From NCBI RefSeq assembly GCF_023502205.1, contig NZ_JAMFLG010000013.1:1-64000 (forward strand): a stretch of DNA of 64,000 bases. The letters run 5' to 3'. Of the stretch, positions 1-7,366 are shown in pieces. The notes beneath the pieces were generated by a model. That model had not been told where the DNA came from, did no database searches, and saw only the letters and a list, made by a program, of their open reading frames with translations. A program made the position numbers and the translations under genes. Source of the stretch: Aquiflexum sp. TKW24L (GTDB taxonomy: Bacteria > Bacteroidota > Bacteroidia > Cytophagales > Cyclobacteriaceae). Each line of letters begins with the position of its first letter. Position 1 is the stretch's first letter.

Positions 1-82
1 TCAATAAATATTCTTTTGATCCGGACCATTGACCCTTCCGATTTAAGATCGGAATGCTCTGAACCAGCTGAGCTAAACTCCC
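1..82 (-). pseudogene. tRNA-like remnant with the 5' half of the neighbouring tRNA-Val
   Basis: Read on the minus strand, the first 28 nt are identical to the 5' half of the tRNA-Val at 109-183 (acceptor 5' strand, D-arm). The sequence then diverges. A good anticodon-like stem follows (TTCCGA/TCGGAA). Its 7-nt loop would present UUA with C instead of the near-universal U33; a decayed Lys-CTT arm is an alternative reading. The T-loop is degenerate, and no 3' strand complementary to the acceptor GGGAGTT is present before the window edge. Seen: the identity and the missing acceptor partner. Inferred: a decayed or recombinant tRNA copy, unlikely to be a working tRNA. Confidence 0.6.
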
Positions 83-108
83 AATAAATGAGGTGTGAAT
101 AATAATTG

Positions 109-183
109 TGGGAGTTGAGGGATTCGAACCCCCGACCCTCTGCTTGTAAGGCAGATGCTCTGAACCAGCTGAGCTAAACTCCC
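109..183 (-). tRNA. tRNA-Val (anticodon TAC)
   Basis: The minus strand folds into a full cloverleaf: a 7-bp acceptor GGGAGTT/AACTCCC with discriminator A, D-arm GCTC/GAGC, anticodon arm TCTGC-CTTACAA-GCAGA with anticodon TAC, variable GGGTC, and a T-arm with loop TTCGAAT. The 3' CCA is not encoded and must be added after transcription. A decayed partial copy of the same gene lies immediately downstream on the same strand. Confidence 0.96.
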
Positions 184-333
184 GAAATAACCTTTGTTAT
201 TTTAACGGATTGCAAAGGTAGATTTAATTTGATTTGGTACAAATTATAAAATGAAAAAAAATCCCTTATTTCAATAATCACTTGAAAATGAAGGGATTTT
301 ATTCCTTGATCATTCCTGATTTTTTCTCGCCTA

Positions 334-1878
334 CTATATATCAAACTTTATCCCCTGCGCCAAAGGCAGGGAAGTGCTGTAATTGATGGTATTGGTTTGT
401 CGGCGCATATAGGCTTTCCAAGAATCGGAACCGGATTCGCGGCCTCCACCGGTTTCTTTTTCTCCGCCAAAAGCACCACCTATCTCTGCGCCTGAGGTAC
501 CGATATTGACATTGGCGATGCCGCAGTCCGAACCAGCAGCCGAAAGAAATGCTTCTGCCTCCCGCATGTTCAGCGTCATGATGGCTGAGGACAATCCCTG
601 AGGCACACCGTTGTGCATGGCAATGGCTTCTTCCAGCGTATTGTATTTCATGATATAGAGGATTGGCGCAAAAGTTTCATGCTGTACCATTTCGAAGTGG
701 TTTTCAGCTTCGATGATACAAGGCTTCACATAGCAGCCGGATTCATAACCTGACCCGCTGAGTACTCCGCCTTCGACCAATTCTTTTCCTCCCTCCTTTT
801 TGACTTTTTCTATAGCTTTGAGATACATGTCCACTGCTTCTTTGTCGATCAAAGGACCTACATGGTTTTTCTCATCCAATGGATTTCCGATGACCAATTT
901 GGTGTAGGCCGCGGCCAATCTTTGCTTGAAGGTATCATAAATGGATTCGTGGATAATCAGCCTTCTTGTGGTAGTGCAGCGCTGTCCAGCCGTCCCCACT
1001 GCCCCGAAAAGTGCACCACGGATGGCAATTTCCAGGTCAGCGTTTTCGGTTATGATGATGGCATTGTTGCCACCAAGTTCTAACAATGACCTGCCTAATC
1101 TAGCAGCAACAGCTTGGCCGACTATTTTCCCCATTCGGGTGGAACCTGTCGCCGAGATCAAAGGAACCCGGGTATCCTCCGTCATCATCTGCCCTACTTT
1201 GTAATCACCGACGATCAATCCCGAAATTCCTTCGGGCAATCCGTTTTCTTTCAACACTTTATTGATAATATGCTGGCAGGCAACACTGGACAAAGGCGCT
1301 TTCTCCGATGGCTTCCATATACAGACGTCCCCACATACCCAAGCAATCATGCTGTTCCACGACCAAACGGCCACCGGGAAGTTGAAAGCTGAAATAATCC
1401 CAACTACTCCGATCGGGTGCCACTGCTCATACATCCTGTGTCCTGGACGCTCGGAATGCATCGTCAATCCATAAAGCTGTCTGGAAAGCCCTACTGCAAA
1501 ATCACAGATATCGATCATTTCCTGCACTTCGCCAAGTCCTTCCTGATAGGATTTCCCCATTTCGTAAGACACCAGTTTGCCCAAATCGGCTTTTACTTCG
1601 CGGAGTGCATTTCCCATTTGGCGGACGATTTCGCCACGCCTTGGTGCCGGAGTGGTTTTCCAGATCTGGTATGCTTCTTGGGATTTGGCGATGACCTTTT
1701 CATACCCTTGACGGTCTGTCACTTGGACTTTGCCGATAAGAGCGCCGTCGGCCGGTGAATAAGAGCTGATATAATCTTTTCCTGTATTGATCCACTCATT
1801 TCCGGTGGAAGTTCCTAGGTTTTCCGGCTTGATACCAAGGTTTTGGAGTGCGGATTGAATACCGAATTGATCTGACAT
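334..1878 (-). CDS. Aldehyde dehydrogenase, ALDH7/antiquitin-like
   Basis: A cytosolic NAD(P)-dependent aldehyde dehydrogenase of 514 aa, full family length. The cofactor-binding asparagine lies in SAFNFPVAVW (about residue 166), the general-base glutamate in LLELGGNN (about 267), and the catalytic cysteine in GQRCTTTRR (about 301). The GGNNAIII and GQRCTTTRR wording is typical of the ALDH7 (alpha-aminoadipic semialdehyde dehydrogenase, lysine catabolism) branch rather than betaine-aldehyde or succinate-semialdehyde enzymes. It starts at a clear ATG and stands alone: the next gene upstream, DUF4421, ends 57 bp away and has no lysine-pathway link. The class assignment is secure; the substrate is inferred from family resemblance only. 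Confidence 0.9.
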   Translation of the reverse strand: MSDQFGIQSALQNLGIKPENLGTSTGNEWINTGKDYISSYSPADGALIGKVQVTDRQGYEKVIAKSQEAYQIWKTTPAPRRGEIVRQMGNALREVKADLGKLVSYEMGKSYQEGLGEVQEMIDICDFAVGLSRQLYGLTMHSERPGHRMYEQWHPIGVVGIISAFNFPVAVWSWNSMIAWVCGDVCIWKPSEKAPLSSVACQHIINKVLKENGLPEGISGLIVGDYKVGQMMTEDTRVPLISATGSTRMGKIVGQAVAARLGRSLLELGGNNAIIITENADLEIAIRGALFGAVGTAGQRCTTTRRLIIHESIYDTFKQRLAAAYTKLVIGNPLDEKNHVGPLIDKEAVDMYLKAIEKVKKEGGKELVEGGVLSGSGYESGCYVKPCIIEAENHFEMVQHETFAPILYIMKYNTLEEAIAMHNGVPQGLSSAIMTLNMREAEAFLSAAGSDCGIANVNIGTSGAEIGGAFGGEKETGGGRESGSDSWKAYMRRQTNTINYSTSLPLAQGIKFDI

Positions 1879-1935
1879 GGTATGTTTGGATTTACTGGTT
1901 TGGGAGTAAAAATATAAAAAAATCGCCTACTGGTT

Positions 1936-3012
1936 TTACTTATCTTTTTTTTCGGGAAGGTATCTGTTGATGTCGATATAGTCTAGTTGTTTTTTAAGTT
2001 TTGGACCAACATTGAACCGGTAGACAAAATTGATTCTATAATTACCTGTCTGAAAATCTGTTAAATAATTCCTCGCCTCTTGAATACGGACATTATTATG
2101 GACATAATTGGCATTGACCGACCAAACAGGACCATTGTACCCTACAAAACCCCTTAGGAAATAATTGGTGTTAAAACCCCAACTTCCCTCTTGGGCCAGA
2201 TCGGAAGAAATTCTGGTGTTTCCTATGCCAATATTTCCTGAAACCATTCCTGTAATGAAAAAATGTTTGGCAATCACAATAGTATGCACATATCCTAAAT
2301 TGGGTCCAATTTCAAAAAAATTAAGCCTTTTAAATTGTAAGGGGACGGGAACAAATTCGGCAAGTATGTTATTCTCATCTTGAGCAGATCCAAAATAAAA
2401 CTCCATGCCTGCAACAAGACTTCCAGCGGATTTTTTTTGCCAAGCGCTTTGAAGAAAAGCTGCCTTAAGAGATAGCTTGTCTCCATTAAATAAATACTGA
2501 ACGTTGGCACCAAACTTTCTTACTTTCATTTCCGGAAATGCCAATTCAGAAGGGATATTGGGTAGCGGACCTGTATAACTATTTACATAAAATCCTTTGT
2601 AGAATTGTGCAAATAGATCAATTACCCAATTTTTGGGATAAGCATGTGCCTGCAAATCCAAATATTGTGTTTCTACTTGATCCCGATTAGGATTCATAAA
2701 ATCAAAGCCATAAGCGAGGTTCAGCGTAAAATCATTGTAAGTGGCACCCACCCCAAGGTTAAGGGTAGAATTTGGTTCAAGTCCTATTCGTGAACCCTTG
2801 TTATTTTCAGTTATCAAAAGAGAGGTATATTTCCTAGATGTGTATATCCTGGTAGTCAATAAGTTCCTGTAGGAAACATAATAGGTCGTATCCTCTTTTG
2901 CTATTGATTTGGATGGCAAAAGGAAAAGGAAACCTAAGGCTATTGAAAATCCAATGAAAAAATTTTTAGCAAATAGCACGAAACAATTTATACGCAGTTT
3001 TACCATACCCAA
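1936..3012 (-). CDS. DUF4421 family outer-membrane-type protein
   Basis: 358 aa with a long hydrophobic N-terminus (about residues 10-38, ending near SIAKED) that reads as a signal peptide. The rest alternates aromatic and polar residues in beta-strand style (TLNLAYGFDF, YRINFVYRFN), as expected of an outer-membrane barrel. The opening YYVSYRNLLTTRIYTSRKY segment is recognised as DUF4421, a Bacteroidota family of unknown function. The start could be the ATG used here or the ATG two codons later. An intrinsic terminator-like hairpin ends only about 26 nt upstream of the start. The gene may therefore sit behind an attenuating leader, or a separate small RNA may end just before it. Confidence 0.8.
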   Translation of the reverse strand: MGMVKLRINCFVLFAKNFFIGFSIALGFLFLLPSKSIAKEDTTYYVSYRNLLTTRIYTSRKYTSLLITENNKGSRIGLEPNSTLNLGVGATYNDFTLNLAYGFDFMNPNRDQVETQYLDLQAHAYPKNWVIDLFAQFYKGFYVNSYTGPLPNIPSELAFPEMKVRKFGANVQYLFNGDKLSLKAAFLQSAWQKKSAGSLVAGMEFYFGSAQDENNILAEFVPVPLQFKRLNFFEIGPNLGYVHTIVIAKHFFITGMVSGNIGIGNTRISSDLAQEGSWGFNTNYFLRGFVGYNGPVWSVNANYVHNNVRIQEARNYLTDFQTGNYRINFVYRFNVGPKLKKQLDYIDINRYLPEKKDK

Positions 3013-3037
3013 AAATAAGCAATATCAAGTCCACAAA

Positions 3038-3163
3038 TAAAAAAATCCGCAACTAGTGCGGATTTTCTAATGTCAAATGGAGATTAGTAAAAATGATTAT
3101 CTAAATAATCTCCATTCAGTTTTATTATCAAAAGTCTTTAGCAGAAAAAGTTGCTTAATCACC
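3038..3163 (-). ncRNA. Candidate structured small RNA or attenuator leader
   Basis: The minus strand carries, in order, a promoter (3169-3200), a predicted transcript start near 3163, a 10-bp hairpin with a 19-nt loop (arms 3106-3115 and 3077-3086, ATGGAGATTA/TAATCTCCAT), and a 10-bp GC-containing hairpin (3042-3066) followed by a T-run. No open reading frame fits inside. The product would be a roughly 125-nt RNA ending 26 nt before the DUF4421 start. It could be an independent sRNA or a leader controlling DUF4421 by termination. The elements are seen; transcription and role are inferred. No known RNA family was recognised. Confidence 0.5.
3039..3066 (-). terminator. Intrinsic terminator upstream of the DUF4421 gene
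   Basis: Perfect 10-bp stem (3042-3051 with 3057-3066, core TCCGCA/TGCGGA) and loop ACTAG. On the minus strand it runs into seven or eight Ts. No protein gene on the minus strand ends nearby (the closest is about 680 bp away), so it must close a small RNA or act as an attenuator. Confidence 0.7.
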
Positions 3164-3168
3164 CGAGA

Positions 3169-3200
3169 CAAATATAAAAAACTTTTATTGAAAATTGCAA
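3169..3200 (-). promoter_or_regulatory. Bacteroidota-type promoter for the candidate RNA
   Basis: On the minus strand, TATATTTG (plus 3169-3176) matches the TAnnTTTG -7 element exactly. ATTG (plus 3198-3201) lies 21 bp upstream at the usual -33 spacing. The start site would fall near 3163. Confidence 0.55.
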
Positions 3201-3739
3201 TAGGCCAATCACGGTATTTTTTGATTTATTAGCCAAAAAATTATAAATATTTTTGAACTAAAGTATAAAATCAAGGTTCTAAGGCTTTTAAAACTATTTA
3301 GAACATATAAAAAATATTTTTCATTTTATATACAGATGCTTTGGTTTCCAATCTATCTCAAAAAATATTACATATTTCACTGATATTCAATATATTGTTA
3401 TTTTAGTAGATGAGGGGTTTCTGCTTAGAGTTTCTTTTTGGAAATCGGCTGATGAAAATTGATTCATTTTGGCAACTAAAAATAGAAAAACAATAAAATA
3501 AAAAATTTCTTGGAAATTTTATATTTCAATTATGTCAATGTTAGCAAATTACAAGATTTGTTACGATAACCAGAATATTATTATACTTTGAATTGAATTG
3601 AAGCAGGTGTTTTAAGAATCCAAAATAAATTAGAATTCCAAAATCATATTAAGTTTCACCTACCTATCATCTTTCAAAAAAAACCGCAAACAATTTAATG
3701 CAAATACCCTTTCGGACCACATGATTATATACACCCCAT
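3201..3739. other. AT-rich gene-free stretch
   Basis: About 540 bp without a plausible coding frame. The composition is strongly AT-rich with many short A and T runs. A weak plus-strand promoter-like pair (TTTG at 3557, TTTG ending 3590 preceded by TATAC) leads into no gene. Nothing else could be supported here. Confidence 0.5.
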
Positions 3740-4450
3740 TTAAATCTTATCCCGCCCTTTCCAGAATTTTAAAAAATAATATTTGAAGGGATTGCTGTAT
3801 TTCAGCAACTTCCATGGTCTACTTCCATGCGGTCTATGTAGAACCGGAGTATTCATCAGCACGTAATTATCAAAACCCAATCCTACCGATTTTTTGGACA
3901 TAAATGTATCGTACCAGTCTTTGGTATCATCGAGTTCCATGAAATCATACTTCGAAAGAAACTCCGGCGAAAACAGCGTACAACAAAAACTTAGGCTTCT
4001 TTCGGTTTTGATGACAACTTCTTGGTTAGACTTAAATTTGAGGTAAGGGAAATTCACTTTCCCATCTTCCCCTACCGTAATTGCCCCAATTAAACCCGAT
4101 TGGGGATTTAACTCCAAAAATCCAATCATTTCCTGAATGGTATTTTTTTTGATAATGACATCAGATTCAACCACAATCAAAGGCAGCCCAAGATTTACAG
4201 CTTCTTTTTGGGCCATTTGCAATACAAGTTTGTAATTAGGAGAGGGAGTATCCGTGATATCCTCAAGGTGTATCAATTCATACCCGATTTGTCCTTTTTC
4301 CTGCTCCAAACGTTGCTTTGTTTCCTCCGCACTAAAATCATTAAAAATTATATGCTTCACCGGAAAATTGGAACTTGCAATGGCTTGCGCGCATTCCAAT
4401 GTACTTTCAACTGAATTTTTGACAGGAGTAATTACAAGGACTTTCAGCAT
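3740..4450 (-). CDS. Family 2 glycosyltransferase (GT-A fold)
   Basis: A 236-aa protein beginning MLKVLVITPVKNS, the first beta strand of a GT2 nucleotide-sugar-binding fold. It continues with IIFNDFS (nucleotide contact region) and IVVESDVII in the place of the usual DxD metal-binding strand. Such enzymes transfer a sugar from a nucleotide donor to a surface glycan or lipid. An upstream in-frame start would add 28 residues, but that extension runs through the terminator of the aminotransferase gene, so the ATG at 4450 is chosen. The motif reads ESD rather than a clean DxD, so donor and acceptor cannot be named. It has no glycan-gene neighbours. Confidence 0.75.
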   Translation of the reverse strand: MLKVLVITPVKNSVESTLECAQAIASSNFPVKHIIFNDFSAEETKQRLEQEKGQIGYELIHLEDITDTPSPNYKLVLQMAQKEAVNLGLPLIVVESDVIIKKNTIQEMIGFLELNPQSGLIGAITVGEDGKVNFPYLKFKSNQEVVIKTERSLSFCCTLFSPEFLSKYDFMELDDTKDWYDTFMSKKSVGLGFDNYVLMNTPVLHRPHGSRPWKLLKYSNPFKYYFLKFWKGRDKI

Positions 4451-4492
4451 GGATCGAGGTTTAATGCTCAAAGTTACCAGATAAAAACGCAT

Positions 4493-4521
4493 AAAAAAAC
4501 CCTGAGGTGGTGACCTCAGGG
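4493..4521 (-). terminator. Intrinsic terminator of the aspC-like gene
   Basis: 9-bp stem CCCTGAGGT/ACCTCAGGG (4500-4508 with 4513-4521) and GGTG loop, followed on the minus strand by seven Ts. It lies 24 bp after the aminotransferase stop and rules out the longer start of the glycosyltransferase. Confidence 0.9.
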
Positions 4522-4544
4522 CTGTGTGAATCAACGCAAGATTC

Positions 4545-5747
4545 TTATTTCAGTAAAGCCAAGGCTTCTTTCATTCTTTTCATTGCTTCCACCAACTCCT
4601 CATCCGAGGCGGCGTAAGACAATCGGATACAATTTGGAGCTCCGAACGCTTCTCCTGTAACCAAGGAAACATTTGCCTTCTCAAGGATATACAAACAGAA
4701 ATCATCTGCAGTTTTGATGGTGTGGCCATCAGCTGACTTTCCAAAGAAGTCTGAAATGTCCGGAAAGAAATAAAATGCACCTTCAGGAATGTGGGTTTTG
4801 ATCCCGGGAATTTCTTTGATCAATCCCAAGACCAAATCCCTTCTTCTCAAATAAGCTTTTTCCATTTCTTTTGAAGGTTGCTGATCCCCAGAAATGGCAG
4901 CCAATGCGGCCCTCTGTGCGATCCCTGTTCCTCCGGAAGTGAATTGCCCCTGCATTTTTTCGCAGGCTTTAGCTATAAATAAAGGAGCACAGATATAACC
5001 TACTCTCCATCCTGTCATGGCATATCCTTTGGAAAAGCCGTTGACCGTAATGGTCCGCTCAAACATTCCCGGGAATGAGGCAATGCTGGTGTTTTTACCT
5101 TTGAAATTGATCAATTCGTAAATCTCATCGGCAATTACAAAGAGATCCTCTTTCTTTTTAATTACTTCTGCGATAGCTTCCAATTCTTCTTTACTAAACA
5201 CTGAACCTGTAGGATTACAAGGTGAGGAGTAAATCACAGCCTTTGTCTTGTCGGTCAATGCAGCTTCCAATTGGGCGGCAGTTGCTTTGAAATTATTCTC
5301 AAGATTACCTTCGATCAAAACAGGCACACCACCTGCCAACTTGATGATCTCAGCATAACTTACCCAATATGGAGAAAAAATAACGACCTCATCACCCTCG
5401 TTGATCATGCACATAAATACGTTGGCAATGGAATGCTTCGCACCAGTAGAAACCACAATATTCTCCGCCTTCGCCTGAGTGATATGGTTCTCATCTCTCA
5501 GCTTTTTGGCAATCGCTTCCCTTAAGTCCTGATATCCCGCTACAGGTGAGTAAGCAAAGTATTTGCCCTCATCTATCGCTGCTTTGGCTGCTTCCTGAAT
5601 GTGCTTGGGAGTTTTGAAATCAGGCTCTCCCAAACTAAGACTGATGATGTCTTTTCCTAGGGCTTTGAGTTCACGTGCTTTTTTTGCCATGGCCAATGTG
5701 GCCGATTCTTCCATCTGATTGATCCGATCGGATAATATAGAATTCAT
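4545..5747 (-). CDS. Class I PLP-dependent aminotransferase (aspartate aminotransferase-like)
   Basis: A 400-aa fold-type I aminotransferase that moves an amino group between an amino acid and a 2-oxo acid using pyridoxal phosphate in the cytoplasm. Visible residues: SLGEPDF near the N-terminus, SSPCNPTGS (Asn about 178), ADEIY (Asp about 207, binds the PLP pyridine nitrogen), and NGFSKGYAMTGWR with the Schiff-base lysine at about 240. Length and motif order match the aspartate/prephenate aminotransferase subgroup. It starts with ATG, ends in its own terminator, and has an exact TAnnTTTG -7 box upstream, so it is probably monocistronic. The precise substrate is inferred. Confidence 0.92.
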   Translation of the reverse strand: MNSILSDRINQMEESATLAMAKKARELKALGKDIISLSLGEPDFKTPKHIQEAAKAAIDEGKYFAYSPVAGYQDLREAIAKKLRDENHITQAKAENIVVSTGAKHSIANVFMCMINEGDEVVIFSPYWVSYAEIIKLAGGVPVLIEGNLENNFKATAAQLEAALTDKTKAVIYSSPCNPTGSVFSKEELEAIAEVIKKKEDLFVIADEIYELINFKGKNTSIASFPGMFERTITVNGFSKGYAMTGWRVGYICAPLFIAKACEKMQGQFTSGGTGIAQRAALAAISGDQQPSKEMEKAYLRRRDLVLGLIKEIPGIKTHIPEGAFYFFPDISDFFGKSADGHTIKTADDFCLYILEKANVSLVTGEAFGAPNCIRLSYAASDEELVEAMKRMKEALALLK

Positions 5748-5776
5748 TTTTCTTGGTTGTTGTTTTTAAATCCGGG

Positions 5777-5784
5777 CAAAAATA
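5777..5784 (-). promoter_or_regulatory. -7 promoter box for the aspC-like gene
   Basis: The minus strand reads TATTTTTG, an exact TAnnTTTG, 30 bp upstream of the start codon. No convincing -33 element accompanies it. Confidence 0.4.
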
Positions 5785-5885
5785 CAGATAACAATGATTA
5801 ATTCTAAACTTAAACTGTTGATTTGGCAAGGATTCTATATTTTTACAATAAAATAATGTCACCCGACAAATCGTTTGTAAAATAG

Positions 5886-6746
5886 ATGAAAACAAGACTT
5901 TTATTTATATTGACTATAGTCCTTTTTTGCGGTCCGGCGTTTGGACAAAAAGAAAAGAAAACTCAAACTGCAGATCCTGATTCTTCCGGAGTGGTCTCTG
6001 AAAGATTTTTGCCCACAACTGCCCCTTTGTTGCTTTTTGATGACAATACCAAAACAGAAAAGAAAAAAGCGGAAAAAAAGAAGATCAAAAAGAACATCTA
6101 TTTCGGGGAAAAAACCAAGAAAGGATACGTTAAACAAAATGTCCGGGATCAGACCCAATACCAGATTTATAACTATACCACTCAAAATCGGCCTGTGGAT
6201 CCCTACATCAGGGATATTTACTGGATAGATTCCCGCGATAAAGTCATCCGTAATAAGGATTTTGATCCGGCTAGAGGTTACCTTCTCCACGGACCCTATG
6301 AGAGAGAAATCGGAGATGTCTTGGTAGAAAAAGGCTATTATTTTTTTGGTACAAAACACGGAACTTGGCTGACTTTTGATATCAAGACAGTATTGCAGGA
6401 CAAGTTACATTATGCTGAAGGGTGGCCAAAAGACTCAAAAGTAACCTATTATGAAGGAGAGGATAAGAAAATTGAAAAACTGATTCCTATTGAGTATGAC
6501 TTGATGGAGGGTAATTTTTTCCACTTCCATGAAAATGGCCAAGTGGGAGTAATCGGGGAATTCCACTTTGGAGAGAAAGTCGGGCTGTGGACCGAATATT
6601 GGAATGCAAAAGGTAAAACCGTTAGAAAAAGAGAAATCCAATATCAAGAAAAACCCTTCACCAAAAACTTTACTCCCTACATCCGGGCAGAATGGGACAA
6701 GGAAGGCAATCTCATATACAGAAAAGAAGGATTAGCCTCTAATTGA
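5886..6746 (+). CDS. Exported YwqK/MORN-like repeat protein
   Basis: 286 aa with a clear signal peptide (hydrophobic residues 4-18, ending FGQ). A Lys-rich low-complexity stretch follows (about residues 58-75, KKAEKKKIKKN). The C-terminal half has Gly/Tyr/Trp-spaced strands (LLHGPYER, GTKHGTWLTFD, FHENGQVGVIGEFHFGEKVGLWTEYW) resembling the MORN-type repeats of YwqK proteins. In Bacteroidota such repeat proteins are often exported and of unknown role; the antitoxin name attached to YwqK is not supported here. It is divergent from the aminotransferase and followed 92 bp later by marR. No catalytic motif was recognised. Confidence 0.7.
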   Translation: MKTRLLFILTIVLFCGPAFGQKEKKTQTADPDSSGVVSERFLPTTAPLLLFDDNTKTEKKKAEKKKIKKNIYFGEKTKKGYVKQNVRDQTQYQIYNYTTQNRPVDPYIRDIYWIDSRDKVIRNKDFDPARGYLLHGPYEREIGDVLVEKGYYFFGTKHGTWLTFDIKTVLQDKLHYAEGWPKDSKVTYYEGEDKKIEKLIPIEYDLMEGNFFHFHENGQVGVIGEFHFGEKVGLWTEYWNAKGKTVRKREIQYQEKPFTKNFTPYIRAEWDKEGNLIYRKEGLASN

Positions 6747-6813
6747 TCTCCAAGCATTTCGCTAATTCCCTATAAAATTTGTAGGTTAATATTTTTAATT
6801 TATTTCTAATTGT

Positions 6814-6840
6814 TATATTTGTCATGCTAATTATTAGTAT
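6814..6840 (+). promoter_or_regulatory. marR promoter with palindromic operator
   Basis: TATATTTG (6814-6821) is an exact -7 element. Directly downstream, 6824-6840 is a 17-bp palindrome ATGCTAATTATTAGTAT with a single mismatched pair, the size and symmetry of a MarR dimer site. It spans the expected transcript start and ends on the chosen ATG. Its half-site ATACTAAT recurs in the next promoter. This suggests autoregulation. Confidence 0.6.
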
Positions 6841-7270
6841 GACACAAGAACAATTCAGTAAGTATTCATTCCTACTTGACCGAACTGCCAAAAGGGTCAA
6901 GCAGTATGCCCAAAGGAAATTCAACCTTGAGGACTTTGACATAACAGTTGACCAATGGCTGATCATGAAAAATCTCTCTGAAAATGAATTGCTAAGTCAG
7001 GCAGAATTGGCCCAAATGGTATTCAAGGACCAGCCTACACTTACCCGTATCGTTGATATTCTTACCAAAAAAGGATATGTAGAGCGTGTCCCCCATCCTT
7101 TGGATAGAAGGAGTTTCCATTTGGTATTGACAGCAGAGGGAATTTCAAAAGTAGAAGAACTGAAGCCGAAGATTGCTTCTATACGGGAAAAAGCCTGGGA
7201 AAATCTTGGCGAAACCGATTTTGAAGAATTCAAAAGGATTTTAAATACCATTTATAACAATCTGGAATAG
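6839..7270 (+). CDS. MarR-family transcriptional regulator
   Basis: 143 aa starting MTQEQFSK. It has the winged-helix layout of MarR proteins: SQAELAQMVFKDQPTLTRIVDILTKKG forms the helix-turn-helix (about residues 55-80), and VERVPHPLDRRSFHLVLT is the beta-wing with the diagnostic DxRS/R signature. MarR proteins are dimeric repressors released by small ligands or thiol oxidation. An upstream in-frame ATG at 6824 exists but lies within the operator and at or before the predicted transcript start, so the ATG at 6839 is preferred. The reductase and ferredoxin genes follow on the same strand after 96 bp and share its operator half-site, so they are the likely targets. Confidence 0.9.
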   Translation: MTQEQFSKYSFLLDRTAKRVKQYAQRKFNLEDFDITVDQWLIMKNLSENELLSQAELAQMVFKDQPTLTRIVDILTKKGYVERVPHPLDRRSFHLVLTAEGISKVEELKPKIASIREKAWENLGETDFEEFKRILNTIYNNLE

Positions 7271-7300
7271 AATATAGCCAAGTTTTAAAATATACTTGTT

Positions 7301-7317
7301 ATACTAATTATATTTGC
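7301..7317 (+). promoter_or_regulatory. Promoter and MarR half-site for the reductase-ferredoxin genes
   Basis: TATATTTG (7309-7316) is an exact -7 element 50 bp before the reductase ATG. ATACTAATTA, overlapping its left edge from 7301, repeats the half-site seen on the minus strand of the marR operator. A repressor bound here would cover the -7 region. Confidence 0.5.
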
Positions 7318-7366
7318 ACGAACAATAGCGCCATCTGTTGGTTTAAAAAATTAAAAAGCAAACATC

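Noticed and set aside
862-1758. Overlapping plus-strand ORFs inside the aldehyde dehydrogenase gene
   Set aside because: They are antisense shadows of a full-length conserved gene and resemble no known family.
4451-4534. Longer start of the glycosyltransferase
   Set aside because: It would be encoded through the intrinsic terminator of the aminotransferase gene; the ATG at 4450 begins the GT2 fold directly.
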